DNA from: Siphonodentalium dalli
Taxonomy: Eukaryota > Mollusca > Scaphopoda > Gadilida > Siphonodentaliidae
Assembly (NCBI GenBank): GCA_032622095.1
Contig: CP136066.1
Coordinates: 99,035,319 to 99,099,318, forward strand
Direction: 5' to 3'
Length of the DNA stretch: 64,000 bases
Below are positions 43,757 through 55,280 of this stretch, one piece after another. A program made the translations under genes and the position numbers. The notes beneath the pieces were generated by a model. It was not told where the DNA came from. It did no database searches and was given only the letters and a program-made list of their open reading frames with translations. The stretch's first letter is position 1. Each line of letters begins with the position of its first letter.

Positions 43757-43909
43757 ATGTCTAAATGGATTTATAAAAAGGCGCCTGTGAGATTAAAATT
43801 CCAACAATTGAGAAAGTTTGAGGTGTCGGTTGTGAAATTCCAACCTAAGACTTGGGAGTCTGGAGCCCGGTCGGGGGGGGGGGACTTGTTGAGCGAGAGG
43901 AGGGGGTGA
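43757..43909 (+). CDS. Possible small basic protein or first exon
   Basis: 50 codons starting MSKWIYKKAPVRLKFQQLRK, Lys/Arg-rich, preceded by a TATA-like box and a purine at -3. The end runs through a G-run of about ten that may not be coding. GAG/GTGTCG near 43820 could be a splice donor. No family recognised; it may be chance. Confidence 0.22.
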   Translation: MSKWIYKKAPVRLKFQQLRKFEVSVVKFQPKTWESGARSGGGDLLSERRG

Positions 43910-45080
43910 TCAGTAGTGTACAGTTGGTAATTTCAAGGTGGATTTTCACCAATCTACATACGTGAAGTCTCTCTAGCCACATATCCTGTTTAGATCTACT
44001 TCTTTTAAAGTGATTATGAAAAGTTCTGACTGTTGTGGTCTCCAGAGTCCCAGTCTTATCAGTCTTTGTAGTCTGGTGAGCGACCCCACAGTCACTGACT
44101 GTCTTGTTAAAATACTAGACTATGAACTTTGGATTTAAGATAATCTCTCAATTTTGTGGGCACATAACTCCAAAAATATTCAATTACAAAATTCACCAAT
44201 ATTTATATAAAAAAAAATCACAACGCAGGCCAAGTTCTATTTTATTCCATTTAGAAATAATATTTGTGTTATCTTACTGATAAATTGAACATTCTTCAAA
44301 AAGAATCTCTTGATACTGGGTGTGTGGTTCACATTTCATAACATGCAGGTCATCGTCTGGTTTGAGTAAAATTTTTCCATAATTTGAATTGTGAAAAAAA
44401 GCCAACGTCTCAAAAAGCCACCTCGATTCGGGGAACGTATGGTCTGCGATTTAGAATTAGATGCAAGTCTGCAAATAATGTGTCTGTCATTTGAATAATA
44501 AGGTCCCAGATGGTGAATTCAGTGACGCTATCCCACATGGCGGGCTAGCATCACCAAATTCACCCTCTGTGAACCTCATTCTGCTTAGGCATCAACTGGT
44601 ATGGGAGACCTATATGGATCATATTGAAGTTCCCCAGTTGAAGTTGGTGATGTTCACCTATTAGTCACCTCGATTATGCATTTTATCTTCTGCAAGTTAT
44701 ATGGATATAGAACTTCCCATACGGGAAAAGTCATTAAAACAATGTTAATTTGAGACTATAGATACTTTGCATTGCAAAAGATGATGCCTAATCAGAATGA
44801 GGTCCCCACATCGGGTTAGCATCACTAAATTCACCCTCTGGGGACCTCATTCTGCACACGACAGACACACTATTTGCATGCTTGTTTAGATGACACGTAT
44901 ATAACGTCCGCAGCCCTATAATGTTTTTAACATTTATCGAGCTTGTCCCGAATGTTTCAAAAGAGAGCACAATTTCAGGTTTAAAATCGCCACGGGGGTT
45001 TACGAACCTATCCATGGTCCCATCAGCCTGCATCTTGGATTTTACATTTAAATCCATCGGCATATCATGCAGCCAACATT
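43910..45080. other. Non-coding stretch with a dispersed repeat
   Basis: Contains copies of the AATTCACCCTCTG(G/T)G block at 44562 and 44830 and ends with a single unit of the TTTACATTTAAATCCATCGG-type repeat leading into the palindrome at 45094. Confidence 0.4.
44795..44885. repeat. Dispersed repeat, copy B
   Basis: ATGAGGTCCCCACATC and its inverse GGACCTCATTCTGC form a small inverted pair around AAATTCACCCTCTGG. GACAGACACACTATTTGCA follows, as in copy A at 38040-38120. Confidence 0.55.
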
Positions 45081-45093
45081 TATTAGCTCAACT

Positions 45094-45322
45094 TGAAGTT
45101 TGGGAGACGATCGGATGAGATATGTGACCTGTAGGGTGTGCTAACGGAACTTGTTGGCGACGGACGGACGCCCAGACGGACGGATGCCAACCCATGGCAA
45201 TAGCACAAACTTGACTTGCCATGGGTTGGAATCCGTCCGTCTGGGTGTCCGTCCGTCGCCAACAAGTTCCGTTAGCACACCCTACAGGTCACATATCTCA
45301 TCCGATCGTCTCCCAAACTTCA
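45094..45322. repeat. Near-perfect palindrome, 107-bp arms
   Basis: Arms 45094-45200 and 45216-45322 around a 15-bp centre (TAGCACAAACTTGAC). The arm contains TGGGAGACGATCGGATGAGA, ACCTGTAGGGTGTGCTAACG and GACGGACGGACGCCC. It differs at only a few positions by eye. The arm is the 5' border of the TTAGCTCAACTT repeat family, so this is a head-to-head duplication of that border. Confidence 0.92.
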
Positions 45323-45559
45323 TATTGATGTTCGGGGTAACCTCTAGATGGGACACATCAGATAGACAATGCTATGCTCTGGTAAATGTCACGTAAAGGC
45401 CATGTAGAGATCGCAAGATGTGTTGTTAGCTGCCACAATAACATTACTACTATTTTGGGAATCATCTCTGACTCGAACCAACCCATATACAAAAGCTCAT
45501 TGGTTGTAGCGCCAGGTTTTGAACTAACAGGCGACTTTTGAAGTAAAACGTTTTACTTT

Positions 45560-46260
45560 TCTTCGAAGACATCTATATTGACTAAATAACGGATATATTC
45601 AGAAATGAAAACAAAAATAAAGACCGTTTTAAAGAGCTTTGTTCCCAAAACTTATTTTAAAGAGGTGGTATCACCAAGATTTTATCAGAGTATAATCTGT
45701 TACATGCTGACTCTATGGCGAATTACCGAGTACCTTCTCTTGTGTACATGGGTCTGCGTGGGTTTTAGCCATGCACACATGTCATGTTTCACCATGTAGC
45801 GTTTACGAGAGTAGAGTTTGATATGCCATGTCTATACTTGGAATTTCCAAGGGTGTGTCATTTTTACATGGGCTTTACGTCGCTTTTACCAGAGTAGATC
45901 CATGTGAACCATGGTTTTATCAGAGTATAATTTGTTACACCATGACTCCATCAAATAATTTACCAGAGTATATGTTCTGAATTACATGAGTTTACATGGG
46001 TTTTACCCATTTATGCCCTGTTTCACCAGCATTTTACGAGAGTAAAGTGGGTACACCATGCATTTACTTGGAATTTACAAGGGTGTGCCATTTTTACATG
46101 GACTTTACATGGCTTTGACCAGAGTATACATTTGTACATGTATTTTACATGGCTTTTACCGGAGTATGTTGTTGTTTACCTGACTTTACCATATTTTACC
46201 AGAGCATAGCCATGCAAACCATGGTTTATCTGACTTTCATCGGACTGTTATTTTATAAGG
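45560..46260 (+). repeat. Degenerate tandem repeat rich in TTTTACCAGAGTA
   Basis: A period of about 228 bp is visible: TTACGAGAGTA(G/A)AGT at 45804 and 46032, each followed by CTTGGAATTT(C/A)CAAGGGTGTG and TTTTTACATGG. Shorter sub-repeats (TTTACATGG, TTTTACCAGAGTA) fill the unit. Confidence 0.7.
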
Positions 46261-46319
46261 GGCCCTGCAACCCGCATTTATTGAAGAATTGTTTAGAAAA
46301 TTAACAGATATGTTTAGGA

Positions 46320-47040
46320 TCTTCGTCTTTGTATGATAAAATCCTTCGACCCACCCTTCAGACGACATCACTCTCCTGATCATCACCAGACTTCATATGG
46401 AACCTCTGGGTGACCACTAGATTGGACCCATCAAAGTTTTCCGAATTTTGTTGAAAAACATGGCGGCCTGCGGCCATTTTGGATTTTAATTTATATCTCT
46501 TCATGTTCACATTTAATTTATATCTCTTCATGTTCTCAGACATTTAGCTTTCTAATAATAATAATCGCTCCATTGACACTTTCATTTAAATCTATCTATA
46601 TGGTGTGTGGTCACGGTGAAATGAACCCTGTTTTTTCTGGCATATTACTTCCATGAATGTGGGAATGCTGAAACCCACTGTACGTGGTGAAGGGGGAATT
46701 GGCATCATATTTTCTACAGAAACTCTCATATCCCAGTAGGACTGGGTTTTCTTCCATAAGATTGTTTAAAAAAATATTTTTTGGAGAATTGTTTTGAAAA
46801 TAGACAGACATGTTTGGAATAACCTCTAGACGGGAGCTATCCATTACAAAAATCATTAGAAAACAGGATCGCCAGTGGCCATCTTGGATTTTACTCTGTG
46901 CATGTATGACTAAATTCTTCGCCACACCGTACAGGCCACCTCCCTCATATGATCATCACCAAACATCAGATGGACCTTCGGGGTGACCATCAGCAGCCAT
47001 CTTGGATTTCAGATTTGAATTCATCGGCACACTGTAATAT
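46320..47040 (-). repeat. Scattered single units of the 150-165-bp repeat family
   Basis: Worn units with GGCGGCCTGCGGCCATTTTG (46462), GCCAGTGGCCATCTTGG (46870) and CAGCAGCCATCTTGGATTTC (46991). AATCGCTCCATTGACACTTTCAT at 46563 matches the border of arrays 1 and 2. Confidence 0.65.
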
Positions 47041-47140
47041 TACAGAAACAATATATAATTATGACATAGTTAAGTATCATCAATAGCTAAACATACACAA
47101 CAAATCGTAAAGCAGTATATTGTTTGATATTTAAGAACGG

Positions 47141-47286
47141 AATGTAGTGGGTGTACGTGTGTGTTATTGTGGGATACGGCGCTGTGGTCGTTGGGAGAGA
47201 TTGCGAAAACCCGTGAAGCGGTTTAAACACTAAATGTGCCCCCATCGACCACGGCGCTATATCCCACAATAACACATCACTACATT
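47141..47286. mobile_element. Short inverted-repeat element
   Basis: GTGTTATTGTGGGATACGGC (47161) and its inverse (47246-47275), extended outward by AATGTAGTG / CACTACATT. Likely a hairpin MITE. Confidence 0.65.
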
Positions 47287-47520
47287 AATTTCTTATATTT
47301 CTATAGCTTTTTGATGATATATTCCAATAAAAAAGCCGAGTGTATTCTTATTTATTTTCACAAATTCTGCCGATAATTTGAGAGTAGCCCATGCAGCACA
47401 TTAAGTCAGCCCAATATAAGATTCCCAAACTCTTAGCTACGATAACGTGATCGCTATAAATAACTTGCTTCACATGCAATTCTGCTGAACTTTTAAAAGC
47501 ACGCCCAATTATTCTGTTAA

Positions 47521-48000
47521 AGGTACTCAATCCGACCAGAGGGTCCCCATCTCAACAGATTCCAACAACAACAATCCGATCAGAGGGTCCTATATTACTA
47601 TTTCTTTGGCTTTGGTGGTAAAAAATATTTGATTCGAGTCGAGGAACCTATCAAACAAAGCTCAGAGTTATTAGATATTGATTTTTGAAAATTCTTATGT
47701 TCTCGAGGTGAGTACTAATAATTGCCGTCAATTTCGTTTCCTGCTCGAGATTTGTACACCAAAACTCTATTCAAACAGACAAGGATGGATAACTCTAAAA
47801 TCAAGTGGTAATAATAACGCAATTTTGACTGAGATCTGGGCCAGAAAGTATTCCCGATAATGAAAAATAATAGATTTCTAAAATCGATATCTAACAAATC
47901 TGAGCTTTGATGGGTGACTTTCTCGACTCGAATCAAATATTTTTGACCCCCGAAGCCATTGAAATAGTAATTGAGAGGAGTTTTATCGGATTGAGTACCT
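47521..48000. mobile_element. TTAA-target MITE with AGGTACTCAATCCGA ends
   Basis: TTAA flanks both sides (47517-47520, 48001-48004). The ends are AGGTACTCAATCCGA and its inverse. Longer inner arms (47600-47690 and 47885-47985) are also inverted copies of each other. A partial right end of the same family is at 62850-62866, and a partial arm at 35530-35650. Confidence 0.85.
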
Positions 48001-48009
48001 TTAACCGCA

Positions 48010-48736
48010 TCTGGGATAAAAATCCGGACAGACAGACCTATTCTACTTTTTTATGTAGATGACAAGCAGTCACAACATATGTCGGACTTGGATACTATTA
48101 GGTCTTGTGGTGGAGTTGATCGAGTCTGAGTTGATCGACATCTGGACATGCAAATAGTTCACTGATTGGCTTGTTATACCGATGACAGTTATTTTCTAGC
48201 CATTAGTCACATCAATGTCACAGTTTCTTGCTCTTTTTCCACGCACACCCTATAATCTAGGCTTATTTGTCTTAGTTACATCAGGACAAGTTTATTTATT
48301 TCAGTTTTACATTTCTCCAATTAGTTTCTTTCTGAAGGGTGTCCGGAAAGAAGTTTTTCACCTCACCGTCCCATATGCAACATGTGTTAGCTTAATGTCA
48401 TCGCCACTAAGGCCCAAAATGAGGTCCCAGTTACATAAATATGGTGCTTTTGCAGTTGTAATATGTTTTAATCTGTTACAAATTTCAAATATGGGCACAA
48501 AAAGTTGCCCCTCTGACCACCCACACAGCACGGCATACCTGCACACTTATTACCCCCCCCCCCCCACAACCATGGTATACTGTAGTCTCGGTAAAAAGCA
48601 GTTTAGTGTATTCTGTAGCTATGCAATCGAGTTTATGTATACTGACTGTTTTACATATATATTGATGTACGCATCTATTATCCATCTGGAATTTCGTTTT
48701 TTTGTGAAGTTGTGAAATAAAAGAATTAAAATTCCC
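48010..48736. other. Non-coding stretch before the minisatellite
   Basis: A 166-codon frame (48215-48715) crosses a C-run of 13 and has no recognisable domain. AATAAA at 48716 directly precedes the minisatellite. I see no gene. Confidence 0.4.
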
Positions 48737-51508
48737 CAAGGACACCAGCACCCAGCCTACAGTACAAGGACATCAGCACCCAGCCTACAGTACAAGGACA
48801 CCAGTACCCGGCCTACAGTACAAGGACACCAGCACCCAGCCTGCAGTACAAGGACACCAGCACCCGGCCTACAGTACAAGGACACCAGCACCCAGCCTAC
48901 AGTACAAGGACACCAGCACCCAGCCTACAGTACAAGGACACCAGCACCCAGCCTACAGTACAAGGACACCAGCACCCAGCATACAGTACAAGGACATCAG
49001 CACCCAGCCTGCAGTACAATGACACCAGTACCCGGCCTACAGTACAAGGACATCAGCACCCAGCCTACAGTACAAGGACATCAGCACCCAGCCTACAGTA
49101 CAAGGACATCAGCACCCAGCCTGCAGTACAATGACACCAGTACCCGGCCTACAGTACAAGGACACCAGCACCCAGCCTGCAGTACAAGGACACCAGCACC
49201 CAGCATACAGTACAAGGACACCAGCACCCAGCCTGCAGTACAAGGACACCAGTACCCGGCCTACAGTACAAGGACACCAGCACCCAGCATACAGTACAAG
49301 GACACCAGCACCCAGCCTGCAGTACAAGGACACCAGCACCCAGCCTACAGTACAAGGACACCAGCACCCAGGCTACAGTACAAGGACACCAGTACCCGGC
49401 CTACAGTACAAGGACACCAGCACCCAGCCTACAGTACAAGGACATCAGCACCCAGCCTGCAGTACAAGGACATCAGCACCCAGCCTACAGTACAAGGACA
49501 CCAGCATCCAGCCTACAGTACAAGGACACCAGCACCCAGCCTGCAGTACAAGGACACCAGCACCCAGCCTACAGTACAAGGACACCAGCACCCAGCCTGC
49601 AGTACAAGGACACCAGCACCCAGCCTACAGTACAAGGACACCAGCACCCAGCCTACAGTACAAGGACACCAGCATCCAGCCTACAGTACAATGACACCAG
49701 CACCCAGCCTGCAGTACAAGGACACCAGCACCCAGCCTACAGTACAAGGACACCAGCACCCAGCCTACAGTACAAGGACACCAGCATCCAGCCTACAGTA
49801 CAATGACACCAGCACCCAGCCTGCAGTACAAGGACATCAGCACCCAGCCTACAGTACAAGGACACCAGCACCCAGCCTACAGTACAAGGACACCAGCACC
49901 CAACCTACAGTACAAGGACATCAGCACCCAGCCTACAGTACAAGGACACCAGCATCCAGCCTACAGTACAAGGACACCAGCACCCAGCCTGCAGTACAAG
50001 GACATCAGCACCCAGCCTACAGTACAAGGACACCAGCATCCAGCCTACAGTACAAGGACACCAGCACCCAGCCTGCAGTACAAGGACACCAGCACCCAGC
50101 CTACAGTACAAGGACATCAGCACCCAGCCTACAGTACAAGGACATCAGCACCCAGCCTACAGTACAAGGACACCAGCATCCAGCCTACAGTACAAGGACA
50201 CCAGCACCCAGCCTGCAGTACAAGGACACCAGCACCCAGCCTACAGTACAAGGACACCAGCACCCAGCATACAGTACAAGGACACCAGCACCCAGCCTAC
50301 AGTACAAGGACATCAGCACCCAGCCTACAGTACAATGACACCAGCATCCAGCCTACAGTACAATGACACCAGCACCCAGCCTGCAGTACAAGGACACCAG
50401 CACCCAGCCTACAGTACAAGGACACCAGCACCCAGCATACAGTACAAGGACACCAGCATCCAGCCTACAGTACAAGGACACCAGCACCCAGCCTACAGTA
50501 CAAGGACATCAGCACCCAGCCTACAGTACAAGGACACCAGCATCCAGCCTACAGTACAATGACACCAGCACCCAGCCTGCAGTACAAGGACACCAGCACC
50601 CAGCCTACAGTACAAGGACACCAGCACCCAGCCTACAGTACAAGGACACCAGCATCCAGCCTACAGTACAATGACACCAGCACCCAGCCTGCAGTACAAG
50701 GACATCAGCACCCAGCCTACAGTACAAGGACACCAGCACCCAGCCTACAGTACAAGGACACCAGCACCCAACCTACAGTACAAGGACATCAGCACCCAGC
50801 CTACAGTACAAGGACACCAGCATCCAGCCTACAGTACAAGGACACCAGCACCCAGCCTGCAGTACAAGGACATCAGCACCCAGCCTACAGTACAAGGACA
50901 CCAGCATCCAGCCTACAGTACAAGGACACCAGCACCCAGCCTGCAGTACAAGGACACCAGCACCCAGCCTACAGTACAAGGACATCAGCACCCAGCCTAC
51001 AGTACAAGGACATCAGCACCCAGCCTACAGTACAAGGACACCAGCATCCAGCCTACAGTACAAGGACACCAGCACCCAGCCTGCAGTACAAGGACACCAG
51101 CACCCAGCCTACAGTACAAGGACACCAGCACCCAGCATACAGTACAAGGACACCAGCACCCAGCCTGCAGTACAAGGACATCAGCACCCAGCCTACAGTA
51201 CAAGGACACCAGCACCCAGCCTACAGTACAAGGACACCAGCACCCAGCCTACAGTACAAGGACACCAGCACCCAGCCTGCAGTACAATGACACCAGCACC
51301 CAGCCTACAGTACAAGGACACCAGCACCCAGCCTACAGCACAAGGACACCAGCACCCAGCCTACAGTACAAGGACACCAGCACCCAGCATACAGTACAAG
51401 GACACCAGCACCCAGCATACAGCACAAGGACACCAACACCCAGCCTACAGTACAAGGACACCAGCACCCAGCATACAGCACAAGGACACCAGCACCCAGT
51501 CTACATTA
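48737..51508 (+). repeat. 28-bp minisatellite, about 99 units
   Basis: The unit opens CAGCACCCAGCCTACAG. Variants are CCTGCAG, CATCCAG, CAGTACCCGG and AATGACACC. 28 is not a multiple of 3 and the plus-strand unit has no stop in any phase, so all three frames stay open for hundreds of codons with an 84-nt protein period; this is not evidence of a gene. A higher-order copy is visible: variant patterns at 49691 and 49803 recur at 50559 and 50671, exactly 868 bp (31 units) apart. Confidence 0.95.
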
Positions 51509-51557
51509 GACCACTAAGGTTTGTCAATAAATACATGAGATATCGATCTTCATGCCG

Positions 51558-52020
51558 TATATGTGACCCGCCATATCAAATCCAGTCGGGATTTTTTTTA
51601 CCCTGTGCCAATGCATTCTCTTATATATGCGAGTCGACCATAGGTCGCCTCGCATATATAAGAGAATGCATTGGCCTAACAATTTTTTTACAATTTTAAT
51701 AATTTGTTCTTGTATTCTTTAACAATTTTATAATTTCACCCATACAGAGCCCCAGACAAACATGAGCAGACGACACTCTTCTAGGTGCTTCTATATATGT
51801 GTGGGGCTCCCTGCGGGGTAATGGATGTTTTTTTTTTTTTATGTCCTAAAAATTGTAAGAAACATTTATTTAAAAAACATGATAAAAAATTGTTAGGCCA
51901 ATGTATTCTCTTATATATGCGAGGCGACCTATGGTCGACTCGCATATATAAGAGAATGCATTGGCACAGGGTAAAAAATCCCGACTTCCGACTGGATTTG
52001 ATATGGCGGGTCACATATAC
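51558..52020. mobile_element. MITE with GTATATGTGACCCGCC ends and paired hairpins
   Basis: GTATATGTGACCCGCCATAT at 51558 and its inverse at 52020, about 60 bp each, lead through ACCCTGTGCC into the same palindromic module as 16089-16480 (51607-51675 and 51896-51966, in opposite orientations). The outer ends differ from the CCCTTTACCC ends of that element. No clear target duplication. Confidence 0.8.
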
Positions 52021-52194
52021 CCTGAAACGAATAGCCAACTTGAAAGCCACAGCAACTTTCCATCTGTTTTCATGTGTTTGCATTGAGTCAATTACTCTTT
52101 ATTCATACCATATCAGGAATCGAATATAAATGAACGCTCTTTATTGTTTAATGTTGAAGTAAAAAATGGAAGTTGAGTAAGTCTTTTCAGCGGC

Positions 52195-52400
52195 AGACGA
52201 GGTCCGTATCAGGGTTGGGTAACCGTAATCAGTAATCGTAATCAAAGTAATCGATTACATAATTTGGAGTAATCGTCTGTAATTAGTAATCATGACATTT
52301 TTTTATTTACAAGTAATCTTAATCGATAACTTTCAAATGTACATATAATCATGATTACATTTTTATTACTTTTTGATTACTTTGACTCAATACTTTGATA
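52195..52400. repeat. Repeat rich in GTAATCGATTAC words
   Basis: AACCGTAATCAGTAATCGTA, AATCGATTACAT and inverse-like words repeat across 200 bp, with ATCATGATTACAT near the end. Probably the end of a MITE, but terminal repeats could not be fixed. Confidence 0.45.
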
Positions 52401-53249
52401 ATACACATAGCCTCATACTGTATTATTGTGCACAAATACAAACCAAAACATTTCAGAGCGGTATAATACAATTTATCCATGTGTTATGTTATTGGTGCAT
52501 TGTGAAGTGAATAACATGTAAATAGTGTTGGTTAATTTGGATTTTCCTGTCATTTGGAACCGAAACATTTATTTTTTGCTAAAAAATCTTGTCTTTTTCA
52601 CAGAAATATTGTTTTCAAACATTATCATTCAAACAGATAGGCCTATGGCAATAATGCCGAAAAAATTTATCCATATCGTGTAGTAGTAATCTGACACGCA
52701 TAATATGTAGAAAGAAGTTAACAGGTGTTGGATTTTAGCTACTCCTCCCCAAACACATTTTTGGTCGAAAAATGACATATTTTTTATAACGACTTTACAA
52801 CATTTTCTAATTGATCTTAATGGGACCCAATATGAATTGGATATGTCTACACAATTTCAACAGTGAGTCGAAAGTCAAGATTAAGTTCCTTAATATATAT
52901 CTAATAATATTTCTGTTTTCGCTTTGAACTCATTGTTCTTCTAACTTCAAAGCCAGCTCAGTGAGCTCAGTCTGAAGCCACATCACTCTGGACATATAGA
53001 TATGGCCTCCATACAAGATCACGTATTTATCACCAAAATATGTGTACCACCATGTGGCTTTAAAAAATACAACCCACCCAATATAGTAGAGCGGACAAAC
53101 TAAAAAAGCTCACTAGAAGTAGGAGTTTAGTCCATCGGCACCACACACGGGCTTGTGATACATCATTTTGAAGGTTATGACATTTCGCATCGGGTAGGAC
53201 CCGGTGTGAAATATACAAATGATGCAAAAGATGATTTTTAGCTGATTAA
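52401..53249. other. AT-rich stretch without recognised features
   Basis: No exon, hairpin or terminal repeat could be supported. Confidence 0.35.
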
Positions 53250-54240
53250 GTGCCAAAATTCAGCAAAAATCCCTGTTTTTCTAAAATTCGGCAAAATGAG
53301 AAATAAAAGTATAAAAACGCGAACATTTTGCGCTTAAATATTGTAGTCTATATACTTGTAGATATTTACTATGATAGTGGTACGATTTCTCTGATATAAC
53401 GAAGATTGTTTTTAGATTTATTGTAAAAATAGACAAAACATCGCAATTTTTCAAATTTTTTGCCTCACTTAATGGGCGATAGATCAATATTGTTTTGACC
53501 AAGGATATCACATATAGTCTAGATAAGTGCGGATATATATACCGCATACGATAGTATGCTGAATATGTCATCATATTTAACACGTGATGTGTTATGTAAG
53601 ATTATTTCACCCCTCACCCCAAAATTCAACAAAAAGTCACCGTTTTAGGGAAATTCGGCACAGTTATTCGGGATATGTTTGTGCTACGATATAGCAGGTT
53701 ACACACTTACAAATACAAAGTAATGAAATGCCATGATTGCGGTGATAGATGTAAAAAATTCTTAAATTTACGTGGAAAATAGACAAAAAAATATCATTCA
53801 TTTTCAGTTGTTTCGCCCCTCTTAATAGGCATTTATTGAGTATTGCATTGAATGGAGATCCCGTATATAATATAAAAACTTGTGGAAATATATACTGCAT
53901 ATGTCTGTGTGATAAGGATGTCATTCTTTGCCATATATGATATGTGGTGGTAGATTGTGTCACCCCCACCCCAAAATTCAGAAGAAACAAAATCAGTTTT
54001 AGAAATTTCGTTATGGCAGAATACAAAAGCATAACTCCGATTATTTTGTGCTATTATATTGAACTCTACCCACTTCGAGATATACATTATGATAACGCCA
54101 TGGTATCATTTTCAGATGGCAACATTTCGGAGTTTTCTGATGAAAGAAGACCGAAAATCGTGAAATATAAACTTGTTTGCCCCTCTACATGGGTGATAAT
54201 TCAATTCCATTTTGAACAATAATCCAGGACAAACTCTCAA
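53250..54240 (+). repeat. Degenerate satellite, three units of about 360 bp
   Basis: Unit starts near 53253, 53617 and 53969 share CCCCAAAATTCA(A/G)(C/A)A, GTTTTAG(G)(A)AATTCGG-like words, a TTACTATGATA-like block and a CGCCCCTCTTAATAGG-like block. Divergence is large, so the array is old. Minus-strand frames across it are chance. Confidence 0.65.
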
Positions 54241-54267
54241 GAGTTGACGAGACACATAACGCATATG

Positions 54268-54720
54268 AATGTTTTCAGATTGTATCATCTTCTGTCACAT
54301 TTGTTTGGTTACGTTATTGCACCAATCGCCCCAACAATACAATACATTAAAAGATTAGACAAACACGGAATAATCCTGTACACATTTATGCATTATACAC
54401 ATACCTCGTTTGATAGTTACTTGAGTTGAAGAAATTACATCATTGTATATGTTTACTTCGCATAATATAGCTTCACAGTTGTATAATATTATACGTATTG
54501 GGAGGTTTAGTGATTGTTAATAACCAGGTTCAGCCACAGTACATGTAACTTGTAACGTGTGTTGCCATTACCAACGAAATCACCTGACTCACATGACCAT
54601 TCCGCTTACACGTACACCATCAAACAACCGTTTAGACGTTTTCTGTCAAATGTGCAGCATTGCGAAATGTGTATCAGAGGGGTGTCCAATTTTTATATCA
54701 ATCGACGAACTTGTGCTTAG
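54268..54720 (+). repeat. Left arm of a long inverted repeat
   Basis: Starts GTTTTCAGATTGTATCATC and is the reverse complement, at high identity by eye, of the right side: 61625-62038 plus 63953-64000. It diverges at about GTGCTTA (54714-54720). Just inside, 54735-54790 is an inverted copy of 57520-57570. Confidence 0.8.
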
Positions 54721-54790
54721 TGAACTTTTGTTAAATTCTTCAGCAGCGGTGACCACGCCGTTACTTTTCCCAAATGGGTTGTTGGTACGA

Positions 54791-55280
54791 ACTACTATTA
54801 TAGTAGTACTATACATATAAGAATTACAAGTATAGCTTATAGTAGGCGTATGTGTTTCGTGCGATCTACACACATTTTTACAGAAGTGACGACTGCGAGT
54901 CCATTTGGGAGAAAATAGTGCCATTCATTGCATTCAATCTTCTTGCCACACACAGTATTGTGATATAGTTATGTTTGTATTTAATACTGTTGTTTACATG
55001 ATAAATATTGTTAGTTGTACACTAGATGAATGCGTGCAAAACTCGCGTGCCCATATACTTGGGTTTCTCGAATCCGTAATCGTAACTACAGCTATTGAAA
55101 ATCGACAACTGATAGAAAGAACACATATTCTAGTGATGTACCTGTAGCACCATATGCGTAATTCATGCATGCAATATGTTATTATGCGTAAGCTGTCAAG
55201 TGCCAACACAGCAAATAATAATTTACGGTAGGCATGCATTGTAATGCATTGCACTAAATACCACCCGAACCGAATTTTTT
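54791..55280. other. Stretch between the inverted-repeat arm and the gag relic
   Basis: No reading frame with support. It could include the leader of the Gypsy-type element. Confidence 0.35.

Noticed and set aside
48215-48715. 166-codon plus-strand frame
   Set aside because: It crosses a C-run of 13, has no recognisable domain, and has AT-driven composition.
48737-51508. CRISPR-like array of direct repeats
   Set aside because: Units are contiguous without unique spacers, and the setting is an animal genome.
49019-51699. Long plus-strand reading frames (up to 439 codons) of a repetitive Gln/Pro/Thr-rich protein
   Set aside because: All three frames are open at once because the 28-bp unit lacks stops. 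There is no start context, no splice signal, and variant changes follow the DNA unit rather than a protein.
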